NCBI GenBank assembly: GCA_965219875.1 | Contig: CBDCOW010000005.1 | Span: forward strand, 248,001 to 312,000 | From: DAOUKH01 sp965219875 | Lineage (GTDB): Bacteria > Chloroflexota > Dehalococcoidia > SHYB01 | Length of the DNA: 64,000 nucleotides | Reading direction: 5' to 3' | Part shown: piece by piece, positions 49,052 through 57,466 of the stretch | Layout of the letters: each line of letters starts with the position of its first letter | How positions within the stretch are numbered: position 1 is the stretch's first letter | Program-made: the position numbers and the translations under genes | Notes under the pieces: model-generated | Seen by the model: only the letters and a program-made list of their open reading frames with translations | The model's database searches: none | Told to the model about the DNA's origin: nothing

Positions 49052-50752
49052 TCACGCAACCATGTCGTAGCTGCGAAGCAGCTTGCCGGGAAGCGCTCCC
49101 GTGCACTCGGCGCCCTCGAAGGTGACGGCGCCGTTGACGATGGTGTAGCGGAGGCCGGTCGGCTTTTGAATGATGCGGCGCTCCCCACCGGGGAAGTCGA
49201 AACCAAAGACAGGCTTCGGATGCAAAAAGCCCAGCGTATCGAGGTCGTAGACGATGATGTCCGCCCAGGCCCCGAGCTGAAGGGTGCCGCGGTCCTTGAA
49301 GTCGGCGAACCAGGCGGGGTAGGCGCTGATCTTCACGTGGGCTTCCTCGAGCGTCATGATCTCCTTGTCTCGAATCCAGGTCGAGAGGAAGTTCACGGGC
49401 CAGGTGCTCACCGTCAAGAACCTCGTGTGCGCGCCGCCGTCGGACAGGGAGATGTGGCTGAACGGATTCAAGATGAGCCGGGCGAGCTCGTCGTCATCCC
49501 TGTCCCCGGCGCCGGCGTTCGCGATGAACTCGGTCTCCAGGTCCTCGTCCAGGGCCAGGTCGATGAAGGCATCGACGGGATGCTTGCCCAGTTCGGCCGC
49601 GATTTCCGCGATCGTCTTGCCTTCGTACTGACGGTTCCGCTCGTGGGCGGCCTCCATGACGTAGAACCTGTTCCAATCCGTCCGGTTGGTGAGGCTACCC
49701 TGCACCTCGAGGTCGCGCTTCATCGCGGCGCGGGTCTCGGGGTCGCGTAGCTTGACCATGCGTTCCTCGCGGCCGCCGACCAACGGTTGAATCCAATTGG
49801 GGTAGACGTCGAAGAGGTTGTACTCGGTGAGTTTGAAGATCGCGTCGGGGAAAATCGTCGGCTGCTGAATAACGAGCGGGAGGCCCTCAGCGCGCGCCGA
49901 CGCCACCCACGCCTCATCCTGGGGGGTGGGAGAAATGCAGTTGACATGCGCCGGCCGGCCGCTCATCCGGACCATTTCAGTGACCAGGTCGTATTGCGCC
50001 GTCCGGTCATCGAAGATCGGATAGCCGATCGTCCAACCGATGTGGCCCACGCCGAACTCTCCCAACACCTCGGCCAGTGCAAGGAACTCCGCATCGGACG
50101 CTATGTGGGTCGGGAGATACCCGCCGTCGTCGGGGCGATCCTCCGCGCTCTTGTTTGCCGAAAAGCCAAACGCCCCCGCCTTCATGGCGTCGTGGAAGAG
50201 GCTCTTCATCATGTTGAGCTCTTTTTCGGTCGCCGAGGTCCGCTCGCGGGCGGGCAGCATGCCCATGATGTAGGCCCGCAGCGGAGAGCAAGGGAACAAG
50301 GCGCCGACATTAAGGCCAAGGCCTTGCCTATCCAAGCTATCGAGATACTCGGGAAACGTCTCCCAGTCCCACCGCATGCCCAGCCGCATGGACTCCAGCG
50401 GGATCGCCTCCACGCGGTTCATCATCCGCATGTTGAGCTCGCGGTCCTCCGGCTTCGTCGGAGCAAAACCAAAGCCGCATTGGCCTATCGTCAGAGAAGT
50501 TACGCCAAACCACCCCGACAACGAGCAATACGGGTCCCAGTTCAGTTGCGCGTCGTAGTGCGTGTGGAGGTCGACAGCCCCCGGCGCGACGATGCAGCCG
50601 CTCGCGTCGATCTCGCGGGCGCCGCCGGCGGGGATCCTGCCGCTGATCTTCGCGATGCGGCCGTCCTTCACCGCCAGGTCGGCTTTGTACCGTGGCAGGC
50701 CCCTCCCATCGACAATCGTGCCGCCGCGAATAACGAGATCGTACTCCGCCAT
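49052..50752 (-). CDS. N-acyl-D-amino-acid deacylase-like amidohydrolase
   Basis: The 566-residue protein has the D-aminoacylase layout: an N-terminal sandwich (YDLVIRGGTIVDGRGLPRYK), metal site PGAVDLHTHYDAQLNWDP (HxH) next to the barrel, SLTIGQCGFGFAPTKPED (metal-ligand Cys), and SLSDGGAHTRFLTVST with the catalytic Asp. 'TLQLGAWADIIVYDLDTLG' and a C-terminal strand return to the sandwich. The family removes acyl groups from N-acyl-D-amino acids or related amides. The pairing with a MaoC dehydratase could serve breakdown of an acylated amine, but this is speculative. Confidence 0.88.
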   Translation of the reverse strand: MAEYDLVIRGGTIVDGRGLPRYKADLAVKDGRIAKISGRIPAGGAREIDASGCIVAPGAVDLHTHYDAQLNWDPYCSLSGWFGVTSLTIGQCGFGFAPTKPEDRELNMRMMNRVEAIPLESMRLGMRWDWETFPEYLDSLDRQGLGLNVGALFPCSPLRAYIMGMLPARERTSATEKELNMMKSLFHDAMKAGAFGFSANKSAEDRPDDGGYLPTHIASDAEFLALAEVLGEFGVGHIGWTIGYPIFDDRTAQYDLVTEMVRMSGRPAHVNCISPTPQDEAWVASARAEGLPLVIQQPTIFPDAIFKLTEYNLFDVYPNWIQPLVGGREERMVKLRDPETRAAMKRDLEVQGSLTNRTDWNRFYVMEAAHERNRQYEGKTIAEIAAELGKHPVDAFIDLALDEDLETEFIANAGAGDRDDDELARLILNPFSHISLSDGGAHTRFLTVSTWPVNFLSTWIRDKEIMTLEEAHVKISAYPAWFADFKDRGTLQLGAWADIIVYDLDTLGFLHPKPVFGFDFPGGERRIIQKPTGLRYTIVNGAVTFEGAECTGALPGKLLRSYDMVA

Positions 50753-50980
50753 GGCTTACCCCCCTCGCCTATCGTCCCCACGGCATCGCAGCATGGCGAT
50801 GCCCTCTCCACGCTCGACCGCTCGAGCTCGGCCAAACACGCCTTGGCTTCCGTTGCTAACCTCTAGCCTCGACCGCGCCATCCTACCATGAATCTCTCCA
50901 CTCAAGCCCCCAGCCGAACCGCGCGCCGCCGCAGCGCGGCGTGCTACCATCGGGCCAAGCGTAGAGCAAGGAGACCGCGT

Positions 50981-51415
50981 ATGAGCGACGACCCCACGGG
51001 CATCCCCGTTCCCCCCGAGGTGGAGGATTTCTTGAAGGCCCACACCCGCACTTTCATCCTGACGGTGCGCAAGGACGGCTCGCCGACGGGCCACCCGATG
51101 ACCGGGTGGTACGACGAGGGCCGTATGCGCGTGACGACGTACCGTAGGAGCCACAAGACTCGCAACGCTCAGCGGGACGAGCGGACCTCCTGGGTCGTCC
51201 TCAACGGCTACGATTCCAACGACGACGCCCGGGCCGTGCAGTTCAAGGGCGTGAACCGCGTCGTCAACGCTACCGAGATGCCCACGCACGCGGGAGAGCG
51301 CCAGGGCACGAAAACCGGGCTCTCGTCACGGACGGAGGATCGCCTCAAGTCGGGCAAGCGGATCGTGATAGAAGTCACCCCGACCATGACCGGCTTCCTC
51401 GAGGAGGTGCGCTAG
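50981..51415 (+). CDS. Flavin/F420-type split-barrel (PPOX-like) protein
   Basis: The 144-residue protein starts at ATG 50981, eight bases after AAGGAG. It reads VEDFLKAHTRTFILTVRKDG, 'GHPMTGWYDEGRMRVTTYRRSHKTRNAQRD' and 'KRIVIEVTPTMTGFLEEVR', matching the pyridoxamine-oxidase-like split barrel that binds FMN, F420 or heme. Its beginning closely resembles the truncated gene at the right window edge. The next gene, two bases on, is another family member, so the two may form a heterodimeric flavoenzyme. Confidence 0.83.
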   Translation: MSDDPTGIPVPPEVEDFLKAHTRTFILTVRKDGSPTGHPMTGWYDEGRMRVTTYRRSHKTRNAQRDERTSWVVLNGYDSNDDARAVQFKGVNRVVNATEMPTHAGERQGTKTGLSSRTEDRLKSGKRIVIEVTPTMTGFLEEVR

Positions 51416-51417
51416 CC

Positions 51418-51828
51418 ATGGCCCGTGAGTCCATTGCCATGTCCATCGAAGAGGTCGCCGCCTTCATCGGCCCGAAGCCCTGGATCGTCCTGGGCACGTT
51501 GGACGAGGACGGCTCCCCCTGGGGCGACCTCGCCGCCTCCCTGATCGACGGCGAGCGGATCGTCTTCGCCGTCCCCGCCGGGACGCGCGCCGCCGCCAAC
51601 ATCGAGCGCGACCCGCGCGTCGTCTGCATGAACGACCAGTACCCCATCTACTACGAGATCAAAGGGGTCACCGCCCACGGCCAGGCCGAGCGGCTCGACG
51701 ACCCGGCGCTCGCCGAGCGTCTTCCTCCCGACCCCATCCACCGCGGAGCGGCGGACCGCTTGGTGTACGCCATCCCCTTGGACGACATCACCAGCTTCGA
51801 CTTCACCAAGATCAAGGCGAAGGTGTAG
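51418..51828 (+). CDS. Flavin/F420-type split-barrel (PPOX-like) protein, second
   Basis: The 136-residue protein starts at ATG 51418, two bases after the preceding stop, with GAGGAGG nearby. It reads SIEEVAAFIGPKPWIVLGTL, DEDGSPWGDLAASLIDGERI, AAANIERDPRVVCMND and ends with ITSFDFTKIKAKV. It is the same fold as its neighbour but only weakly similar, so it is a diverged partner rather than a recent duplicate. A redox or hydrolytic role on a small substrate is expected. It converges with the HerA-type gene (seven-base gap). Confidence 0.82.
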   Translation: MARESIAMSIEEVAAFIGPKPWIVLGTLDEDGSPWGDLAASLIDGERIVFAVPAGTRAAANIERDPRVVCMNDQYPIYYEIKGVTAHGQAERLDDPALAERLPPDPIHRGAADRLVYAIPLDDITSFDFTKIKAKV

Positions 51829-51834
51829 GGAGGC

Positions 51835-53514
51835 CTACCGCCCGCCGAACAGATCGTCGACGTCGCGGGCGAGTGCAGCCTGGCGCTCCGCCGGTTCGAG
51901 GTAGCCGACGCTCTTGTAGAAGTCGGGGCCGTAGGTGCGCGTGCGGACGACCACCGGCATGGGGACGGCGTGGCCGAAGATAAGCGCCTGCTGCTTCGTC
52001 TCCAGCTTGGCGAGAACGGCGCGCAACTCGCCGCGCCCCGAGACGCCGGCGAGCACCGCGTCGATGTCGCGGTCGTCCTCCAAGAGACACGTCAGCTTGG
52101 TGCCGATCTGCGACAGCACCTCGTGGTCGATGCCGCTGGGGCGTTGATCGATGATGAGTAGCGTGACGTTGTACTTGCGAAGCTCCCGCGCGATGGTCCC
52201 GAAGCTGGTGTAGCCGGCCACGCCGGGGCTGAGGAACTTGTGGGCCTCCTCGACGGCGATCACCAGGTTGGGCGGCGGCTTGCCGCTTCCCGCCAGCGAC
52301 GCCTCGACGCGGTCCACGTACTTCTCGTGGATGCGGCGCGTCAGCAGGTTCGCCACGAGGATGTAGGCGCCGAGGTTGTTGCGGTGACGTCCGAACTCGA
52401 GGACGACGTGCTTCCCCGCTTCCAGGTACTCCATGATGCGGCGCACCGAGTCCTCGGGCCGTTCAGCGGTCAGGAAGTCGAGTGCGCCGAGGCGCTGCAC
52501 GCGCCGGTGTACCGCGGCGAGCGTTCCCTCGTGCTCGACGCCGCCGGCGAGCTCGGTGAGCTCTTCCACGCCGTCCGCGTCGAGCAGGGCGCGCAGCCAC
52601 TTGCGCCCGTGGCGCTTCTCCAGCCGCTCGATCGCCTGGACCTGGGTCTCGTTGAGACCGAGAACGCCCGCGGCGGAGGCCACGTCGGCGGCCTCGATGT
52701 CGTCGTAGCCGATCCGGACCACGTAGTCGGCGCTGGCTCCCTTGCGGCGCGTCGAGGCGTCGTCGAGGGTGAAGACGCCCACGCGGCCGGGGAAGAGCTG
52801 CTTGAGCCCCTTCACCTGGCCCCCCGACTCGCTGGGCGAGGCCCAACCGTACTCGCTGTGCATGTCGAAGACGAGGCTCACCGCGTGGCCCTTCATCACG
52901 ATCTCGGCGAGCAGCACCCGCGTCAGGAACGACTTGCCGGTACCCGTCTTCCCGAAGACGCCGGTGCTGCGCTCAGTGAGCCGGTCGGCGTCGAGGCAGA
53001 TCGGGGCCTCCTCCATGTCCAGCGGGCTGCCCACCCAGAGGTGGTCCTTGTCGTTCTCGCCGAAGATCGCCTCGATCTCCTGCGGTGCACTGTAGCGAGC
53101 CGGGGCGAAGTGGGGCGGGACGGTCTTCGCGGGAAGTGGCCCGTCGTCGAGTCCTGCGGCGCCGGTCTGGGTAAGGTAGGGGACGACGTGAACGAGGCCG
53201 AAGGCGTTGGCGCCGCTGACCACGGCGCGAATGAAGTCGTCGTCCACGTCGGGCGGGGTCAGCACCATGGCGGGGTCGGTCTGCCCCAGCGAGATGTCGG
53301 TGACGACGCCGAAGAAGCGCCGGCGCTCGGCCTGGATGGTGACGAAACGCCCCACCGAGACCTCCTCGATGGGGACGCCTCCTTCGAGGCGCACGTCGAT
53401 GCCCTTGGTCAGCGACCCTCCCACGACCATGCCGAGTTGGTCGCCGCCCGGTGACGGCGTTGGACGGGCGGGTTCCGCCCCGTTGGCCGGCGTGAGGGGG
53501 TCGTCGGTCGGCAT
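51835..53514 (-). CDS. HerA-like hexameric ATPase
   Basis: The 559-residue protein is taken from ATG 53514; ATG 53523 is the alternative. It has an N-terminal HAS-barrel-like region ('VVGGSLTKGIDVRLEGGVPI', 'VSVGRFVTIQ'), Walker A FGKTGTGKSFLTRVLL (residues 188-195), Walker B LVIAVEEAHKFLSPGV and the DQRPSGIDHEVLSQ motif III. HerA translocates DNA and normally pairs with NurA nuclease for end resection, or with Sir2/other nucleases in defence systems. No NurA or Sir2 gene is adjacent, so this may act alone or with partners elsewhere. TACAAT on the minus strand lies directly before the start codon. Confidence 0.85.
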   Translation of the reverse strand: MPTDDPLTPANGAEPARPTPSPGGDQLGMVVGGSLTKGIDVRLEGGVPIEEVSVGRFVTIQAERRRFFGVVTDISLGQTDPAMVLTPPDVDDDFIRAVVSGANAFGLVHVVPYLTQTGAAGLDDGPLPAKTVPPHFAPARYSAPQEIEAIFGENDKDHLWVGSPLDMEEAPICLDADRLTERSTGVFGKTGTGKSFLTRVLLAEIVMKGHAVSLVFDMHSEYGWASPSESGGQVKGLKQLFPGRVGVFTLDDASTRRKGASADYVVRIGYDDIEAADVASAAGVLGLNETQVQAIERLEKRHGRKWLRALLDADGVEELTELAGGVEHEGTLAAVHRRVQRLGALDFLTAERPEDSVRRIMEYLEAGKHVVLEFGRHRNNLGAYILVANLLTRRIHEKYVDRVEASLAGSGKPPPNLVIAVEEAHKFLSPGVAGYTSFGTIARELRKYNVTLLIIDQRPSGIDHEVLSQIGTKLTCLLEDDRDIDAVLAGVSGRGELRAVLAKLETKQQALIFGHAVPMPVVVRTRTYGPDFYKSVGYLEPAERQAALARDVDDLFGGR

Positions 53515-53621
53515 GGGGAGCATTGTACGCGCGCGGTGCGCTCCGCGGAACAGGCCGCCGTCGATTGACAAAAGCCGCCGGCGCGGCTCAAATCCTCACG
53601 GAGAGAGGAGCCATCGGCATC

Positions 53622-54863
53622 GTGCGCCCGCTGGAGAAAGTCCGCGTCGTTGAGTACGGCCCGTGGGTGAACGCGGCCTACGGCGGACGCCTGCTCGCCG
53701 ACCTCGGCGCGGAGGTCATCAAGATCGAGGCTCCCGACGGCGCCGAGCCGGCGCGCCTGCACGGGCCGTTCCCCGGCGACGCGCCCGACGCCGAGGCCAG
53801 CGCCCAGCATCTCTTCAACAACGCCAACAAGCTGAGCGTGACCCTCGATCCGTCGGCGGCGACGGGCCGGCGCCTCTTCCAGCGGCTCGCCGCCAGCGCC
53901 GACGTGCTCATCGACGGCAGTCAGTCCGGCGAGCTTGACGGCCTGGGGCTCGGCCACGAGACGCTGGCGCGGGACAACTCCGGGCTCATCACCGTCGCGG
54001 TGAGCAGCCTGGGGCGCACCGGTCCCTACGCCGGTTACCGGGGCTACGATCTGACAAGCTGGCACGGCAGCGGCTCGTCCCACGTCTACATGGGCGCGCC
54101 GGGGCGGGCCCCCCTGCGCGGCGCCTACTACCACGCCAGCCACTGGGGCGCCGTCTCGGTGGCGGCGGCGGCCATGATCGCCCTCCACGCACGGGAGAAG
54201 ACGGGGACCGGCCAGGCCATCGACATCGCCGAAGCCGAGACGCTCGCCATGCTCTACCTCGCCGTCGAGGTCAGCGACTACCTGATGAACGGCGCCGAGA
54301 AGTCCCGCGTCGGCCTGCGCACGGAAGGCAACGCCCCAACCGCGCTGCTCCCCTGTAAGGACGGTTATGTCTACCTGATGTGCCTCACCGACCAGCAATG
54401 GACGGGGTTGGTCGACGCGATGGGCAACCCCGATTGGGCCACGACGGACCTCTTCCTCGGCGGGGGGCGGCAGCGCGCCGTCTACGCCCGTGAGATCTAC
54501 GATCTTCTAGAGCCCTGGCTCAGGGCCCACACCGCCCAGGAAATCTTCGACCTGTGCCAAGCGCGAAGCGCGCCCGCCGCCCCGCTCTACACCGTCGCCG
54601 ACCTCGCCGCCAACGAGCACCTCGCGGAGCGGGGCTTCTTCATCCACGTTCCCGACGAACGCTCGGGGCCCCTCCGCATCCCCGGGCCGCCCTTCCGCTT
54701 CGGCCATGACCAAAGTGAGTCGCCGGCGTCGAAAACGCTGGCGCCGTGGGCCGTCGAGCGGCACGCCCCGCGCCTCGGCGAGCACAACGAGACCGTCTAC
54801 TGCGGGATGCTCGGCATCGACCGCGCCGAGCTGCCTGCGCTGCGGCGCGCGGGGGTCATCTGA
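53622..54863 (+). CDS. Family III CoA-transferase subunit lacking the catalytic Asp
   Basis: GTG 53622 follows GAGAGGAG (53603-53610); the 413-residue protein starts MRPLEKVRVVEYGPWVNAAY. It has LLADLGAEVIKIEAPDGAEP, 'NNANKLSVTLDPSAATGRRL' and 'SSLGRTGPYAGYRGYD', the standard framework. The catalytic loop reads AYYHASHWGAVSVAA (residues 168-182), with Ala/Ser/His where Asp is expected. The ASHxGA signature is shared with the protein at 10873-12168 although the two are otherwise divergent. Its stop overlaps the next gene by one base (TGATG), and that gene keeps the Asp. Confidence 0.85.
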   Translation: MRPLEKVRVVEYGPWVNAAYGGRLLADLGAEVIKIEAPDGAEPARLHGPFPGDAPDAEASAQHLFNNANKLSVTLDPSAATGRRLFQRLAASADVLIDGSQSGELDGLGLGHETLARDNSGLITVAVSSLGRTGPYAGYRGYDLTSWHGSGSSHVYMGAPGRAPLRGAYYHASHWGAVSVAAAAMIALHAREKTGTGQAIDIAEAETLAMLYLAVEVSDYLMNGAEKSRVGLRTEGNAPTALLPCKDGYVYLMCLTDQQWTGLVDAMGNPDWATTDLFLGGGRQRAVYAREIYDLLEPWLRAHTAQEIFDLCQARSAPAAPLYTVADLAANEHLAERGFFIHVPDERSGPLRIPGPPFRFGHDQSESPASKTLAPWAVERHAPRLGEHNETVYCGMLGIDRAELPALRRAGVI

Positions 54864-56110
54864 TGTCCGGCGCGCCGGTCAACGGCAAGAGCGACGGGAA
54901 GGGCGACCTTCCCCTCGCCGGCCTGCGCGTGCTCAACTTGGGCTGGTACTGGGTCTGCGCCACCATGTCGCACCTCCTCGCCGACATGGGCGCGGAGGTC
55001 ATTAAGGTTGATTCACGGCAGCGGCTGGAGACGCTGCGAGGCATCCCGCCGTTCATGGACGGTGTCGAAGACCCCGACCACAACCTCTGGCTCCACAATC
55101 TCTTGCGCAATACGCAAAGCATCACGGTGAACCTAGAGACCGAGGAAGGACGCGAGCGTCTGCGCGACCTCGTCCGGACGGTGGACGTGGTGACGGAGAA
55201 CTGGACGCCGGGCACGGTGGCCAAGCTCGGCATCGACTACGCCTCGCTGCGCCCCTACCGGCCCGACCTGATCATGGTCTCGCCCTCGGCGGCAGGCCAG
55301 TGGGGGCCGTACCGCCGCATCAACACCTACGGCCAGGTGATCAGCACGCTGGCCGGCCTCGACGCGGTCCAGGGCTACGCCGGCGAGCGGCCCTCGAACT
55401 TCGGTATGTCGATCATCGACCCTTTCGCGGGCATCATGGCCTGCTACGCCGTCCTCGCCGCCCTCCGGCGCCGCAACGAGACCGGCCAAGGCTGCCACGT
55501 CGACTTCTCGCAGTGGGAAATGTCGGCGGCAACGTTGGGGCCGCTCTTCCTCGACTACCAGTGGAATGGCAGGCTCCACGGCCCCGAGGGGAACCGCGAC
55601 GCCCTCTGCGTCCCCAACAACGTCTATCCCTCCGCCGGCGACGACCGCTGGGTCTCGATCTCGGTCTACGAGGAGCAAGAGTGGGGCGGGCTGCTCCGCG
55701 CCCTGGGGCGGCCCCGGTGGGGGCGCGACCCCCGCTTCGCCGACAAGTACCGCCGCAAGCGCAACGAAGAGGCCCTCGACGAGCGCATCGCGGCGTGGAC
55801 GAAGCACCGCACGCACTACGAGGCGGCAGAGCTCTTGCAAGCGGAGGGCGTGGCTGCGTTCCCGGTCATGGGCTCACGTGAGCTCTACAACGACCCCCAC
55901 TGGAAGGCCCGCGACTCCTGGCTGCAAGTCGACCATACCTTCGGCCCCGAATGGATTTACGGCGTGCACTGGAAGCTCAGCGGCACGCCGGGATCGGTGC
56001 GCACGACGACGCCCCTCCTCGGCCAACAAAACCGCCGCGTCTTCCGCGACCTCATGGGTGCGGAGACGGACGAGTTCCACCGCCTGGAGGAGGAGCGGGT
56101 GATCTACTAG
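54863..56110 (+). CDS. Family III CoA-transferase subunit with catalytic Asp
   Basis: The 415-residue protein overlaps the previous stop (TGATG at 54861-54865). It reads LRVLNLGWYWVCATMSHLLA, DMGAEVIKVDSRQRLETLRG, 'NTQSITVNLETEEGRERL', 'VVTENWTPGTVAKLGIDY' and MVSPSAAGQWGPYRR. The catalytic loop is MSIIDPFAGIMACYAVLAAL with Asp186. It should act with the preceding subunit as a heteromeric CoA-transferase. The C-terminal 'DHTFGPEWIYGVHWKLSGTP' is a typical late block. The acid that is activated is unknown. Confidence 0.88.
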   Translation: MSGAPVNGKSDGKGDLPLAGLRVLNLGWYWVCATMSHLLADMGAEVIKVDSRQRLETLRGIPPFMDGVEDPDHNLWLHNLLRNTQSITVNLETEEGRERLRDLVRTVDVVTENWTPGTVAKLGIDYASLRPYRPDLIMVSPSAAGQWGPYRRINTYGQVISTLAGLDAVQGYAGERPSNFGMSIIDPFAGIMACYAVLAALRRRNETGQGCHVDFSQWEMSAATLGPLFLDYQWNGRLHGPEGNRDALCVPNNVYPSAGDDRWVSISVYEEQEWGGLLRALGRPRWGRDPRFADKYRRKRNEEALDERIAAWTKHRTHYEAAELLQAEGVAAFPVMGSRELYNDPHWKARDSWLQVDHTFGPEWIYGVHWKLSGTPGSVRTTTPLLGQQNRRVFRDLMGAETDEFHRLEEERVIY

Positions 56111-56138
56111 CGCCCGACGCTCCGGCCCCTGTCCGCGC

Positions 56139-56147
56139 TGGTATACT
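56139..56147 (+). promoter_or_regulatory. Extended -10 promoter of sat
   Basis: TGG-TATACT within CCGCGCTGGTATACT, about 65 bases before the sat start. The same 11-base context (CCGCGCTGGTA) precedes the element at 40231, suggesting a shared promoter type. Confidence 0.5.
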
Positions 56148-56211
56148 TTCCGGCGGCGTTCGCCTAGGGCGCTCGCCCCCGCACCCCCGCTTCAGGAGAC
56201 TGCGCCCCAAC

Positions 56212-57414
56212 ATGTCCACGACCACCTCAACCGTCACTCCCCACACCGCTATCACGCCCCACGGCGGCGCGCTCGTCGACCGCGTCGCCGACGCGGCCAG
56301 AGCCGCCGAACTGCGGTCCTTGGCCGCCGGCCTACCTTCCATCACCCTCAGCTTCAAGCAGTTCTGCGACCTCGAAATGATCGCCATCGGCGCCTTCAGC
56401 CCCCTCACCGGCTACGTGGGCCAAGCCGACTTTGACTCGATATGCCGCCGCGCCGGCCTGGCCGACGGCACGGTCTGGCCGATCCCGATCACGCTCGCCG
56501 TCGACGGCGCCGTCAAACAGACGCTGAGCGTCGGCGGCAAGGCCGCGCTCAAGCACCACGATGGCACGCTCCTCGCCGTCATCGACGTGGAGGAGATCTA
56601 TCCCCACGACAAAGCGCTGGAGATTCCCAACGTCTTCCGCACCGAGGACGCCGCGCATCCCGGCGTCGAAGCGGTGCTGGCGGAGGGTGAGTGGCTCGTC
56701 GGCGGCCCCATCGACGTCATCACCGTGACTCCAGAGCGCGAGCCCGGCGAGCAGTTCACCGAGCACCGAAAACGGCCTGCCGAGACCCGTGCCGTCTTCG
56801 CGGAGCGGGGCTGGCGGACCATCGCCGCCTTCCAGACGCGGAACCCCATCCACCGCGCCCACGAATACCTGACCAAGTGCGCTCTGGAGATCACCGACGG
56901 CCTGCTCATCCATCCCCTCGTGGGCGAGACCAAGCCCGGCGACATCCCCGCCGACGTCCGCATGAGCTGCTACCAGACGCTCATCGACAACTATTACGTC
57001 GCCGAGCGCACCTTGCTCACCGTCATGCCTGCGGCGATGCGCTACGCCGGCCCGCGCGAGGCGGTGCTCCACGCCCTGGTACGTCAGAACTACGGCTGCA
57101 CCCACTTCATCGTGGGCCGCGACCACGCCGGCGTCGGCGACTACTACGGCACCTACGAAGCGCAGCAGATCTTCGACGACTTCGGCCCCGGCGAGATCGC
57201 CATTACGCCGCTCAAGTTCGAGCACGCCGCCTACAGCAGGCGGGCGCAGGGCATGGTGAGCGCCAAGACCTTCCCCAGGATCGAGGGCGACCAGATCTTT
57301 CTTTCGGGAACGAAGGTCCGCGAGCTGCTCGGCGCGGGCGAACGGCCGCCGGGGGAGTTCACCCGCCCCGAGGTCGCCGACATACTGATCGAGTGGGCGC
57401 GCTCGGAGAGCTAA
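56212..57414 (+). CDS. sat: Sulfate adenylyltransferase (ATP sulfurylase)
   Basis: The 400-residue protein starts at ATG 56212 after AGGAGA. It has the N-terminal PUA-like part (FSPLTGYVGQADFDSICR) and the catalytic region: FQTRNPIHRAHEYLTK (QxRNP and HxxH), 'IHPLVGETKPGDIPADVRM', VGRDHAGVGDYYGTYEAQQ and FLSGTKVRELLGAGERPP. It makes adenosine 5'-phosphosulfate from ATP and sulfate. No APS kinase domain is fused and no CysC, CysH or Apr genes are nearby, so assimilatory or dissimilatory use is undecided. Confidence 0.95.
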   Translation: MSTTTSTVTPHTAITPHGGALVDRVADAARAAELRSLAAGLPSITLSFKQFCDLEMIAIGAFSPLTGYVGQADFDSICRRAGLADGTVWPIPITLAVDGAVKQTLSVGGKAALKHHDGTLLAVIDVEEIYPHDKALEIPNVFRTEDAAHPGVEAVLAEGEWLVGGPIDVITVTPEREPGEQFTEHRKRPAETRAVFAERGWRTIAAFQTRNPIHRAHEYLTKCALEITDGLLIHPLVGETKPGDIPADVRMSCYQTLIDNYYVAERTLLTVMPAAMRYAGPREAVLHALVRQNYGCTHFIVGRDHAGVGDYYGTYEAQQIFDDFGPGEIAITPLKFEHAAYSRRAQGMVSAKTFPRIEGDQIFLSGTKVRELLGAGERPPGEFTRPEVADILIEWARSES

Positions 57415-57466
57415 CCGCCATCCCGTAGAATGCACGGGGCGGCGTGGACCGCCGAAGGGGAGCCGC

